Assembly: GCA_024235175.1 (NCBI GenBank)
Contig: JACKMX010000009.1
Span: 1-64,000 of the forward strand
Direction: 5' to 3'
Length of the DNA: 64,000 nt
Source: Chromatiaceae bacterium
GTDB taxonomy: Bacteria > Pseudomonadota > Gammaproteobacteria > Chromatiales > Chromatiaceae
Part shown: positions 45,195 to 54,031 of the stretch, piece by piece
How positions within the stretch are numbered: position 1 is the first letter of the stretch
Layout: the number at the start of each line of letters is the position of its first letter
The notes under the pieces: model-generated
Database searches by the model: none
What the model was told of the DNA's origin: nothing
Seen by the model: only the letters and a program-made list of their open reading frames with translations
Program-made: the position numbers and the translations under genes

Positions 45195-48100
45195 GGCGCG
45201 CTCCCTAAAGTGCCGATGCCTGAAGCGGCCTGTAATTCCGACACCAGCGCGGGAGACAGAGTGACTTCGGGTAACCTTGCCTCCGCTGGCTTCCCTGACC
45301 TCAGGACATCGGACAGCTGATCACGCACCCTACTCTGACGCCCGCTATCTCCCAGCAACTGTGACAACTCTTCCCACGAACCTTGCGGCTTTTCCTGGGA
45401 AGGCACTTCAGTGGAGAGGCGAATCTCCTTCGGGATGGAGTCATATTGGAACTCTTCGATCGGGAACGGACCAACCCTGTGTTTGGGAGAGGTTGGTTGC
45501 GTACGGATGATGACACCCGACAATACATCGCGGATCATCTGCTCTGGATTCTGTCCGGTATCCGCGCTGGTGCTCCATAGCGCAGAGGGAAAGCTTTTTC
45601 GGGTCTCGGATACGACCATGAAGCGTGAGACAACCGAGGAGCCATCCCGGTCAAAGATATCGAGTGCCAGTTTGGATCGAAGCTGACCTTTGCCCATGGG
45701 CAGGACACCGAGCCTGGGCGACCTGTCGGTACAGAACGCTCCAACTGAGATTTCGGTGCAGGGAATCGTCGACTCTGTCTCGATGACGAGTTCGTGAGCG
45801 TTCATGATGGAGTGGGTCACTTTGCCATTTTCGTCCCGTACCTCACGCACGATGCCCCCGGTGAGGGCGATGGAGCCAAAATTGGGCTGCTTTTCCTGGC
45901 GGCTCTTCTGCTCTGTAGGCAGAAAGCGCTCACACAGATCATTCCAGGAGATCTGGTTTGCGGCCTGAGTCGATTGATTTCCGAATTTGACCGAGAAGGA
46001 GACGCACCAGTAGGAAATCCTGGCCATGCCGGCAAAGGGCGGACCCCAAACATGCAGGTCGGCGCCGATCTCGAGCTTAAGTCCGCTGCTTGTGGCAGTG
46101 ACCTCCTTCCTGAAAGCATTGAAAATGATCGAAATCGAGATCCCGATCCGGGCGTCATAGTGAAACGGTGCCCAGGCAATGAAAAAATCTGCATATGCAA
46201 GAAATGCAGCGCGTACCGTGGGGATGTTGAATACCGCCTCCATCCGGATCCCCGCCATCATGCAGGACGGTGTGATCGCAAAGTAGGACTCCCCCCGAAT
46301 GCGCAGATTCGACGAAAGCCGGCCGCCAATGGAGACACGCTCAACGACGGGATAATGAGCAGGAGGGCGGGCATCGGGATGATAGCCTCCTATCGAGATC
46401 ACGAAATCACCCGCATTCGGCCCGCCAAACCAAACGAAGAAAGCGAATCCACCTTCCAGGCGCAGCTTCTCCGAAAAGACGAATGAACCCTTGGTGAGAC
46501 GGCCCTCGATACTGAGAACACCGGCTTCGGGGTCCAGCACCGCTCTTATCGCAAGGTTCGCCCGGAAAGCGGGAGTCTTGCCTTCCGGCTGTGAGATTTC
46601 CGATATTCCCAGAAGCGTAAAGCGCAGGCGATTACCGAAAGCGACAGTCAGAAGCGCGAAGGAGTCCGCAAGTTTGAACGATGTGAAGCGGACGCCGACC
46701 GCACCCCAGTAGTCGCCGTGCGAAGGCTGGATATATTTCTCAAGATTTTCGCGGACACCGCTCCTTTTTCCGGGTGGTGACATTACAGCCGCGACCAGTG
46801 GGAACTCCTGAACCTCACGCAGGCCGGGTGTTTCGAGCTTCGAGTTATACCCGCCGCCAAGAGCCACCCCGGTGACGAAAAACGCCGGCGGTCCGCCGAG
46901 GACGCCGTTGAAGGATCCATAGATGAAAACCGAAGGTGCAGTCTGCCCGCCACCTGTATCTATGGCTGAATAGGCACCGAAGGCTGAAATCTGGAACTTC
47001 GATGCTTTTATCAGAATATCTCCGACGAAATTACCGGGGCCACGTCGTACCAGTCCTCCGGAAATCCCGAGGGTCGGCGTCGAGACGTCAATTGCCAGGC
47101 CGTCGAGCCCCACCTCAAATCCCTGCATGCTCCGTTCCAGCAGCGAGGTGACCGGAAGGCTGGCATTGAGGCCGTCGAGGTCGAACTTGAACAGACTGCT
47201 GCCCAGCGACGCATCCAGTAGCACACAGACGCGCTCCTCGCGCATTTCGTAGCGCACCTTGCGGAAGGTGAGCGGACCAATGCTGCGTCCGACCGGAGAG
47301 TTGTTGTTTGCCTCCTGTGTCAGTGCATTGCTTTCATCGTCGTTTTGAGTGCCGGTACCCTGACTCTTGCCAGCGGTGCCATCCGAGTCCTGTCGTTCTT
47401 CATCACCGCCAAGCCGACACTCGAATGGCAGTTCGGTGTCGGTGCCGGTGAGCGCGAAGTTGCCGGTCAGCAAAAAGCCCTTATTGACGGTGAATTCCTC
47501 TCCAGCGAGACTGAGCGGCTTTTGCGGATAGGCGCTGGCAATGGATACGAGAAGGTCTTTCAACTGCAACTCATGAGGTTCGATGATGGAGCCGAGATCA
47601 CCTAAACCGCTTGTCGAGATAACAGGCAGTCGGGCCGCCGCTGCCAACCGCCACCGATCATCATTTATCTTCCATGCGAGAAGTCCTGCCGCCTTACCAT
47701 CTTCGAGCGCACAATCGAGCGCAACGAGTCTGGAGCTTTTTCCGAACTCAAGCCTCATCGCGGCGCGCGCCACGTCGGGTAGCGCGCTTAACGCGGTAGC
47801 GTCCGCCAAGCCGTATGCTGCCGCCAGATTGGAGAGAGAGAGCAATCGGGCGTCTTCCTGACGCTTAAACAGAGCGGATAAGGTTTTTTCACTCTTTGCG
47901 GTTTCGAACACAAGCTCGAATTCAACCCCGCCAAATTGAATTGATCCGCCAAAACGACCTTTGCCATCCTGCTGGATAAGGATTTCGACAGTTGCGAAGA
48001 GGGCATCATCCGTTTCTGCCCAGAAACGGCCCGCCAGGGTGAACGCAAAGGATTTCGGAGCGGTGCAGTAGGTTGCGCTGAGGGACTCGATATCGAGTGA

Positions 48101-50086
48101 TTCCAGCACATCGGGCAGATCGCTCTTGAGGCCGAAACGTTCCTTGAGCTCTGCCTCCAGATCTTTGATGCGGACCGGACTCTCTTTCCCAAGTTCGCCG
48201 GCGAATGTCCATGCCTCTTTCTCATCCTTCGATTTCTGCGCGCCCAGCCGAAGATCGTTATCGCAGAAATCGAACAGAAGCGCCAATGCAATCTCAACCT
48301 CCTCGTCCCTCCCTTGTTTCTCCACGCGGAACTCTTCGATCGCGACCTCCAGTCCGGCGATTATCTCCCAACCGCGGGAAGTTCGTGCGGAAACCCGGTA
48401 GCCGCCGCTTCCCAGAGAGGCGGAGAGGATCACATCGGTTAGCGTTATCGATCGGATTTCATCGGGGAGTTCCACGCCACCCAGCAGGGTATTGGCGATC
48501 TCGCCAACCGGCAGTACTGAATCGGGTGCTGTGGCGGCATAAAGCTTCCAGCTCTCGCTGCTCCTGTAACTGCCGGAAACCACGAAATGGACGTTGCCGA
48601 TGGCGAACACTCCCTCGACCGCGAGCATGTGAAATGCACCGTCGGTAACGCTCGCCGCGAGGGACAGGCCATCTATTTTTATCAGCTGCCCGCCGACTTC
48701 GAAGTTGAGGAAATCATCGGATTTGACGGCGATATCCGCGTCGAAGCTCCTGGTCCGCATATTGCCCGCGATGCGCACCACTGTCAGGGCCAGATCCCTC
48801 TCGCCCAAATCCAGGCTCCAACCGAGTTCTGTGCCAAGCTGATTCAGAGACATGTCTGTGTCCGGATCCTTCTCGACGAGAAAACCGAGATCCGGCAAGG
48901 CCAGGGATGTCGTGAAACGGGCATGGCCAAATTCCCAGACCCCTCTTACCTCTCCTGAGATCTGCCGAAAATACGCGTCCCTACCTGAAACGAACGGGCG
49001 GATCACACTCATGGAGAGTTCCGGTCGAATGGTGATCTTGTCGCCGCAAAGCGGAATGGGTTTCTTCCCGCTGACCGTGGCGCTCATCTCGACAATCTGT
49101 GTCTCCTGTATGTCGACAATCAAAGAGAACCGGGAAAGCGTTACCGAGAGAATGCTGCCCAGGCAATCCTCCGCGAATATCGCGGATGTCGCTTCATACT
49201 CTTGCTTTTTAGAAAGGGTCTCTATCATCTCCCCGAGGGTCGGGAATTCCGTGAACTCAACCCTTAACTCGCGGTAGTACAGATCGAGGCGTGCTCCCCA
49301 GGCAAAATCATGCTGCCCTATAGCAGTCCGCCCCGTTAATAAGAACACCGGCATGTTCGCATCGGGACCATAAAGCTGCTGCTCCAAGCGGAAGCGGCTG
49401 ATCTCAAAAGCGAGAGCCCCCCCGGGAAAATCGAGCTTTGCTCCGACCGGAACGTCAAGAGTCGCGCGATATCCCTCGTCATCTTGAAACAACGTGAAAT
49501 TGGCTCCCTTCTCCTTCTTGCCAAGCACAAGTCCGACTTCCTCATCGAGGAGATTGAGAAGAGTGCCCGCGGTTACATCGGCTGCGAGACCGCGCGGGAA
49601 GGAGTCCGGCAGGTTGACGAGCGGGGAGACGGGCGTAATGGGGGGCAATGCGCCGCTACGCTCTCCACGCCCGGAGGAGAAAAGCAAACGTCCACCGGCC
49701 CCTCCCAGAAGACCGGAAAAGAAGCCACCATCATCCTCTTCGTCCGGATCATCTTCGAGGGAGACCCGGCGGATCAAAGCCTCGAGCCCAAAATCCGGCG
49801 GCAGTTCTGCGTCGAGAATAAAGCCAATGGAGCTCTCCTCGGCGAAGAACACCGCCTCTACAGTCGTGCCAGACTTGATTGTTTCCCAGTCAACCCGTCC
49901 CCGGATGTGCAAAGTATCATTGCTGGTTGAGAGAAATGCGCATTCCGACAGTGTGACCACGGCAGAGCCAAAGAGTCTCGACACCAGCGCAGCGTTTTCT
50001 TCTGTCAGTGTTGCGGCAGAAAGCTCAAGAGCGTCACCGTTACACCGCGCGGTCCGCAGACTGTCAAAAGGCGGCGGCAAAAGCAT
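45191..50086 (-). CDS. DUF6603-like giant protein (about 1,631 residues)
   Basis: This very large beta-rich protein has no signal peptide. The region from about residue 1,060 to 1,330 resembles DUF6603: GGPPAFFVTGVALGGGYN, then SIGGYHPDARPPAHYPVV, ESYFAITPSCMMAGIRMEAV and ADFFIAWAPFHYDARIG. DUF6603 has no known function. The N-terminal 1,000 residues contain repeating short beta-strand units (for example LSLAGEEFTVNKGFLLTGNF), suggestive of a long beta-helical or layered structure. The ATG at 50086 shares its A with the lipase stop codon (TGATG); a GTG one codon earlier is possible. It overlaps the next gene by ATGA. The identification rests on remembered family patterns. Confidence 0.6.
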   Translation of the reverse strand: MLLPPPFDSLRTARCNGDALELSAATLTEENAALVSRLFGSAVVTLSECAFLSTSNDTLHIRGRVDWETIKSGTTVEAVFFAEESSIGFILDAELPPDFGLEALIRRVSLEDDPDEEDDGGFFSGLLGGAGGRLLFSSGRGERSGALPPITPVSPLVNLPDSFPRGLAADVTAGTLLNLLDEEVGLVLGKKEKGANFTLFQDDEGYRATLDVPVGAKLDFPGGALAFEISRFRLEQQLYGPDANMPVFLLTGRTAIGQHDFAWGARLDLYYRELRVEFTEFPTLGEMIETLSKKQEYEATSAIFAEDCLGSILSVTLSRFSLIVDIQETQIVEMSATVSGKKPIPLCGDKITIRPELSMSVIRPFVSGRDAYFRQISGEVRGVWEFGHARFTTSLALPDLGFLVEKDPDTDMSLNQLGTELGWSLDLGERDLALTVVRIAGNMRTRSFDADIAVKSDDFLNFEVGGQLIKIDGLSLAASVTDGAFHMLAVEGVFAIGNVHFVVSGSYRSSESWKLYAATAPDSVLPVGEIANTLLGGVELPDEIRSITLTDVILSASLGSGGYRVSARTSRGWEIIAGLEVAIEEFRVEKQGRDEEVEIALALLFDFCDNDLRLGAQKSKDEKEAWTFAGELGKESPVRIKDLEAELKERFGLKSDLPDVLESLDIESLSATYCTAPKSFAFTLAGRFWAETDDALFATVEILIQQDGKGRFGGSIQFGGVEFELVFETAKSEKTLSALFKRQEDARLLSLSNLAAAYGLADATALSALPDVARAAMRLEFGKSSRLVALDCALEDGKAAGLLAWKINDDRWRLAAAARLPVISTSGLGDLGSIIEPHELQLKDLLVSIASAYPQKPLSLAGEEFTVNKGFLLTGNFALTGTDTELPFECRLGGDEERQDSDGTAGKSQGTGTQNDDESNALTQEANNNSPVGRSIGPLTFRKVRYEMREERVCVLLDASLGSSLFKFDLDGLNASLPVTSLLERSMQGFEVGLDGLAIDVSTPTLGISGGLVRRGPGNFVGDILIKASKFQISAFGAYSAIDTGGGQTAPSVFIYGSFNGVLGGPPAFFVTGVALGGGYNSKLETPGLREVQEFPLVAAVMSPPGKRSGVRENLEKYIQPSHGDYWGAVGVRFTSFKLADSFALLTVAFGNRLRFTLLGISEISQPEGKTPAFRANLAIRAVLDPEAGVLSIEGRLTKGSFVFSEKLRLEGGFAFFVWFGGPNAGDFVISIGGYHPDARPPAHYPVVERVSIGGRLSSNLRIRGESYFAITPSCMMAGIRMEAVFNIPTVRAAFLAYADFFIAWAPFHYDARIGISISIIFNAFRKEVTATSSGLKLEIGADLHVWGPPFAGMARISYWCVSFSVKFGNQSTQAANQISWNDLCERFLPTEQKSRQEKQPNFGSIALTGGIVREVRDENGKVTHSIMNAHELVIETESTIPCTEISVGAFCTDRSPRLGVLPMGKGQLRSKLALDIFDRDGSSVVSRFMVVSETRKSFPSALWSTSADTGQNPEQMIRDVLSGVIIRTQPTSPKHRVGPFPIEEFQYDSIPKEIRLSTEVPSQEKPQGSWEELSQLLGDSGRQSRVRDQLSDVLRSGKPAEARLPEVTLSPALVSELQAASGIGTLGSAP

Positions 50087-51909
50087 CACAGTTTGCCTGG
50101 CTCGTCTGTGGATTTCTTGCCAAGAAGCACCCAGGCCCTGCTATCCCGATTTTTTCTGTAAACAGTATCGAAGTCGCTTTTCAGTCCCTCATAGGCCGCA
50201 AAATAGAGGTGCATGAAAAGCATCTTCTGTGTTCTCTCTCCGATAGCCGATTCCAGCTGTTTGACCTGGTCGTCGTTGAGGTCCTCGATCATTTTCTGGT
50301 AAAAGCTCAGCGATATCCCCCGGTTTTTGTTTATTTCACCGGAGATGTCATCCAGCCAATTGTTTTGAGTTGCGCCCGGAAACCTCTTCCTGACGACCTG
50401 GGTATAGGCACGCAGCGAGTCGAAGCTCCCGGTCAGGGAGCGCGGGATGGTCATGTCGGCATTCTTGGAAGTACTGAACTTGCCTGACAGCTTCTCGAGA
50501 TGCTCGAGAAGTTCAGCGCCGCTGCGGAACGCGCGCCATGGCGTCTCCAGCATGTAGCGCTCATTCTGCGCCGGCACCCTGTCGAGCGGGATTTTGCTTC
50601 TGCGATAGTGTTTGATCAGATTCCAGCGCACATTTTCAGGAGAATGAGCCAGCTGCGTCATGACGACCACTTTTGAGCCGGCGGGAATCCGGTGCGCTTT
50701 CCCGACAGGGTAGTGCCGTCTCTCCTGCGTAACCGGATCACCATCCAGCCAGTAACGCCGGCTTGCGAGGCGATCATTGAAGGCATAGTGAAAGCTGTTG
50801 CCACCGACGACAGGTGCGCTGAAGGTAACCAGGTTCATTGCTCCCCAGGGCCAATTCCGAACTTCATCCGGCATTTTTGATTTATCATCTTCAGGATCGT
50901 AGAGAGTGCCCAGCAACACCGCGCTGCAGAAGTGGCAAGCCAACCCTCCACCCAGACTGTGTCCGGTTACATGAATCTGTCGCGGCGGAATGCCGTTCTT
51001 TTTTTTCAGAATAGCATCAAGAGCCCCAAAGATTGTGGGCAACATTGTCTTGATGCTGCTTCTGAAGCCATTTGTGGCCGAACCAATGGTGCTGATTTCA
51101 GGATCCTCCGAAACGGAAGGGGTCGCCATGTCGGTCACCCAGTCCGGATTTTTCTTACCCTCCAGTGCCAGTCTGATCCGGGGATCGCCACTGCGGCTGC
51201 CGCGAAACGCGATGTGAATGTCGTAAGGTTTGGTGCTCGTGCCCTTTATGGGCCCCACCTGGCCGCCAAGTTCGTCAGCCTCCAACTCACGTGCGAGACA
51301 AAAACCCATCAGGCTCCAGTATGAATACCGTTTCTGACCGGTTTTGTTCTCGATACCACCGGTGCCGCCTTCAAAACAGTAAAGGTAGTCTGTCGCGGAT
51401 GGCACACCGCGCGCCCGGGTGAAAGCTATTTTCTGAACCTTGACGTCACTTGGATCGGGATGGCCCGAGCCCTTGTAGAACCCATGGTTCCATTTGTAAT
51501 GGGAAATATGGATTTCTGCGATGCGTTCGGTGATCTCTTTGGGCGTATTGTAGAGAAGCCAGGGCTCTTTTGTTCCACGCGGACGGGTAAAACCCACTCG
51601 CGACGGATCCACCCGGCGGTAATCGCTGACAATGAAGTCCAGGAGGTCGTTAGGCTTCCAGCCATTACTCTCCATGTCTTTTTCTGAACCCGCCAGCACC
51701 GCATGCCCCCGGTACCCCAGGTGGTCATCCTTTTGGCCAGGCTTGATTTGTTTGGGGCTTATGACCTCGCGGACCGCAGCCTTGAAAGCGCTGCGTTCGG
51801 ACTTGTGGGTATATTCGTAGTAAGGATCAAGCGGCCACAAATGACTTTGCGCGTGAAGTTGGTAAGTAAGAGTACAAAGATCCAAATTATAAATTACATT
51901 GTTATACAT
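50086..51909 (-). CDS. Class 3 lipase-like alpha/beta hydrolase
   Basis: This 607-residue protein has a fungal-lipase-type (class 3) core. The nucleophile elbow is VTGHSLGGGLA with Ser318; the oxyanion strand is IAFRGSRS (about 233-240). Candidate remaining triad residues are Asp391 in LDGDPV and His434 in IKHYRRS, which fall at the usual spacing. The N-terminal 150 residues and the C-terminal 170 are unassigned. No signal peptide is seen, although class 3 lipases are often secreted, so if exported it would need another route. It is the first gene of the coupled accessory operon. The ATG (51907-51909) has no good ribosome-binding site; it shares a base with an upstream stop (TAATG), hinting at coupling to an upstream frame. 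Confidence 0.75.
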   Translation of the reverse strand: MYNNVIYNLDLCTLTYQLHAQSHLWPLDPYYEYTHKSERSAFKAAVREVISPKQIKPGQKDDHLGYRGHAVLAGSEKDMESNGWKPNDLLDFIVSDYRRVDPSRVGFTRPRGTKEPWLLYNTPKEITERIAEIHISHYKWNHGFYKGSGHPDPSDVKVQKIAFTRARGVPSATDYLYCFEGGTGGIENKTGQKRYSYWSLMGFCLARELEADELGGQVGPIKGTSTKPYDIHIAFRGSRSGDPRIRLALEGKKNPDWVTDMATPSVSEDPEISTIGSATNGFRSSIKTMLPTIFGALDAILKKKNGIPPRQIHVTGHSLGGGLACHFCSAVLLGTLYDPEDDKSKMPDEVRNWPWGAMNLVTFSAPVVGGNSFHYAFNDRLASRRYWLDGDPVTQERRHYPVGKAHRIPAGSKVVVMTQLAHSPENVRWNLIKHYRRSKIPLDRVPAQNERYMLETPWRAFRSGAELLEHLEKLSGKFSTSKNADMTIPRSLTGSFDSLRAYTQVVRKRFPGATQNNWLDDISGEINKNRGISLSFYQKMIEDLNDDQVKQLESAIGERTQKMLFMHLYFAAYEGLKSDFDTVYRKNRDSRAWVLLGKKSTDEPGKL

Positions 51910-52148
51910 TATGTTTGCCCAGCTCTATCGGTAAATCGAAGATAAAAAGGGTGCTTTTCACCTCGGATCAAGCGATAAGTGTCACCCAGGGTGTAATCGA
52001 TCCTTAAACCTGAACCTGATGTAAATTTTCTACTTCTTGCTGGTCTTGAAGATGTTCGAAGATAATTCAATACAAGAGCTTCGAACAATAGATAGTATCT
52101 GGATTCTGTAACACTAATTTTACAAATAGACCAGCAGGCTCTCATCAA
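51909..52148 (-). pseudogene. Possible truncated upstream gene, or structured leader, before the lipase gene
   Basis: An open frame of about 79 codons ends in TAA exactly at the lipase start (TAATG, sharing base 51909). Its last 40 codons read like real protein (DYTLGDTYRLIRGEKHPFYL), but no ATG with a ribosome-binding site opens it, and an in-frame stop lies a few codons upstream of its TTG. The IS110 transposase gene begins 48 bases further on. It may be the 3' remnant of a gene cut by the insertion, with the coupling junction left behind. Against coding: nested inverted repeats occupy its first half, 52038-52046 with 52128-52136, and 52054-52061 with 52079-52086. Confidence 0.3.
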
Positions 52149-52149
52149 A

Positions 52150-53770
52150 CATAAACTAAGACCATGACTCTATTGCGGTATGTTTCAGTCATTTCCTTAT
52201 GCCGCCTCCGCCAGTGTCAGGCCGAATTTGCTGGCCTTACGCTGTAATGCCCGTAATTGGCGATCCTTGCTAAGTGCCTCATAGGCCTCAATCCCTTTTT
52301 CCACATAGGGTTGCCCCTTGGTCAGCATCGCGTATATCAGGCGTGACAATTGATGAGTGGTTGCTTTGATCGCCTTTGCACTATCCATCCGCGCCAAGCG
52401 ACTGCGGTGGCAGGCGCCAATGTAACTGTCGCTACGTCGGGCATTAGCGGCGGCTTGGCGCAGGGCTTGGCCTGCTCGGTTGAAGACCTTGGGTTTTCGC
52501 CCTGGCAGAGGTTTTCCTCCGGAGATATGGGTTGGGGGAGTGACGGCGAGCCAGGAACAAAAATGCCCTTCGGTCGGAAATCTTGACAAATCAGGTCCAA
52601 TCTCTGCGGCCAGCACCAAGACAGTGTCGATACCCAGGGTCGGTATGGCACACAGGTCCGCGCCCATGATGGCGTGGAGCGCTTGATGCAGGTCGTTCTG
52701 CTGAGCGGCGGTGCGGTGCGGGTTGCGCAATGGCTTAACCGGTTTCGGCGCTTCCGCCTCGGACAGTTTCGGTAATGTGGCCAAGGCTTGACTGATCTGT
52801 TGATCACAGGCCCGGATCTGCTCGTTGAGGAAATCGTAGTGGGATAAGGCCTGAGTAAGGGCGAACAGATGCTCTTCACGCCAATTGCCGTGAAGGCTGC
52901 GTGCAACCGTCGCTTCATCGGCTCTCAGGCGTCGATCACGCAACTTCGCCAGTTGTTGCGGGTCACGCTCCCCGGTCACAATAGCGCGCAGGATGGCCGC
53001 ACCACTCTTACCCATCAGATTACTGACCACGTTATCCAATTGTATATTCATCTGCGTCAACGCCTTCTGCATATGGGCAATGCAGCGCGACTGTTCCTGC
53101 ACTTTACCGGCTCGCTGACGCACAAATGATCGCAATGTACACACCGCATCAGCAGGGCGAAATGCCCCCTTGAGCAAACCATGACTCATCAACTGCCAAA
53201 TCCACTGACAGTCGAGTACATCGGATTTACGCCCCGAAACTTGGCGGGTGGCGCGGGAATTAACCAGGTGTACATCGAAGCCTCGGGCATCCAGCACCTC
53301 ATACAGGGGGATCCAGTATACCCCCGTAGACTCCATGGCGACGACTTCCACCTCCATCGATTTCAGCCAGTCAGCCAGTCGATAGAGCTCTTCTGTAAAA
53401 GTGGTAAAACACCGTACTGGTTGATCGCAGCGCTCGGGATCAACGGCCACCCAACGTTCCCGGCTTCCAATATCAATACCCGCACAACACGGATGGACAA
53501 TCGTCAAACGCTGCTTTTTCGTCTTGCGCACCATCACCGTTACCCTCATGATTATCTTAAAGGCGCGCGGGTAAACACGGTGGCGAAGGATTCACTCTCT
53601 CATACGAGGTCACAGCTGGGCCGTGCCTTCAACGACTCCACGCCGATACCGTGCGGGCCACTCTCCTAGACGGGTGCAAACACACCAGTGCCTGAAAGGC
53701 CTCATTGCCTGCGCGCCTCCCTATTGTGCACCTGTTTGTTGCGCGACAGCGCACCGCCCGCGGTGCGGAT
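52150..53770 (-). mobile_element. IS110-family insertion sequence, approximate extent
   Basis: The extent is estimated from the transposase gene and the non-coding flank on its 5' side. IS110-family elements have no obligate terminal inverted repeats, so the exact ends cannot be read from one copy. The inner edges used (52150 and 53770) are guesses bracketed by the AT-rich gap on the right and a hairpin, GCACCGC-CC-GCGGTGC, at 53751-53766. Only the transposase gene itself is certain. Confidence 0.45.
52197..53549 (-). CDS. IS110-family transposase (DEDD recombinase)
   Basis: This is a full-length 450-residue IS110-type recombinase. The RuvC-like DEDD domain is at the N-terminus: CAGIDIGSRERWVAV (first Asp), VVAMESTGVYWIPLYEVL (Glu) and GRKSDVLDCQWIWQLM (paired Asp). 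The C-terminal Tnp20 domain holds PTLGIDTVLVLAAEIGPDL and the ISGGKPLPGRKP segment with the serine nucleophile of this family. No frameshift or internal stop is seen, so it may be active. The ATG at 53549 was used; another in-frame ATG lies at 53534. IS110 elements make no target duplication and use a bridge RNA from a non-coding end. Confidence 0.93.
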   Translation of the reverse strand: MRVTVMVRKTKKQRLTIVHPCCAGIDIGSRERWVAVDPERCDQPVRCFTTFTEELYRLADWLKSMEVEVVAMESTGVYWIPLYEVLDARGFDVHLVNSRATRQVSGRKSDVLDCQWIWQLMSHGLLKGAFRPADAVCTLRSFVRQRAGKVQEQSRCIAHMQKALTQMNIQLDNVVSNLMGKSGAAILRAIVTGERDPQQLAKLRDRRLRADEATVARSLHGNWREEHLFALTQALSHYDFLNEQIRACDQQISQALATLPKLSEAEAPKPVKPLRNPHRTAAQQNDLHQALHAIMGADLCAIPTLGIDTVLVLAAEIGPDLSRFPTEGHFCSWLAVTPPTHISGGKPLPGRKPKVFNRAGQALRQAAANARRSDSYIGACHRSRLARMDSAKAIKATTHQLSRLIYAMLTKGQPYVEKGIEAYEALSKDRQLRALQRKASKFGLTLAEAA

Positions 53771-54031
53771 CCTCTTAATAGCCTTTGGATTACTGGCAAA
53801 AGAGGCACACCGCATCGCCGGATAGCGCCAAATCAATAATCCCCAGGCTTTATTATTGCTGTATTTCCGGCTGCATCCAAAATCACCCACAGACACCGCT
53901 TTGCCCTCTGCGAGCGCTCTTTCCTGCAGTTTTTCCAATCAGTTACTCACAAATACTGTGTGGATTAGTGCTCTTGTATTTCACCGTTTCGCAAACTAAA
54001 AGGTTATTAGTCACCCTAGCTGGAGAGGATC
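53550..54031. other. Non-coding region between IS110 transposase and cytochrome block; possible bridge-RNA end
   Basis: These 482 bases hold the 5' non-coding flank of the transposase and the promoter region of the cytochrome genes. Seen directly: a 7-bp stem GCACCGC/GCGGTGC with a CC loop (53751-53766). The GC-rich part from 53550 to about 53770, in transposase orientation, has the size of the known IS110 bridge-RNA region. The AT-richer part from about 53940 to 54020 should hold the cytochrome promoter; GGAGAGGATC is the ribosome-binding site. A frame at 53702-53938 was not accepted as a gene. Confidence 0.4.

Noticed and set aside
53702..53938. A 78-codon minus-strand frame between the IS110 transposase and the cytochromes
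   Set aside because: TTG start without ribosome-binding site, low-complexity composition and no recognised family; it overlaps the candidate bridge-RNA flank.
53930..53955. A sequence ending GTTACTCAC that resembles one end of the MITE-like element
   Set aside because: Only seven to eight bases match and no second end or flanking repeat is visible.
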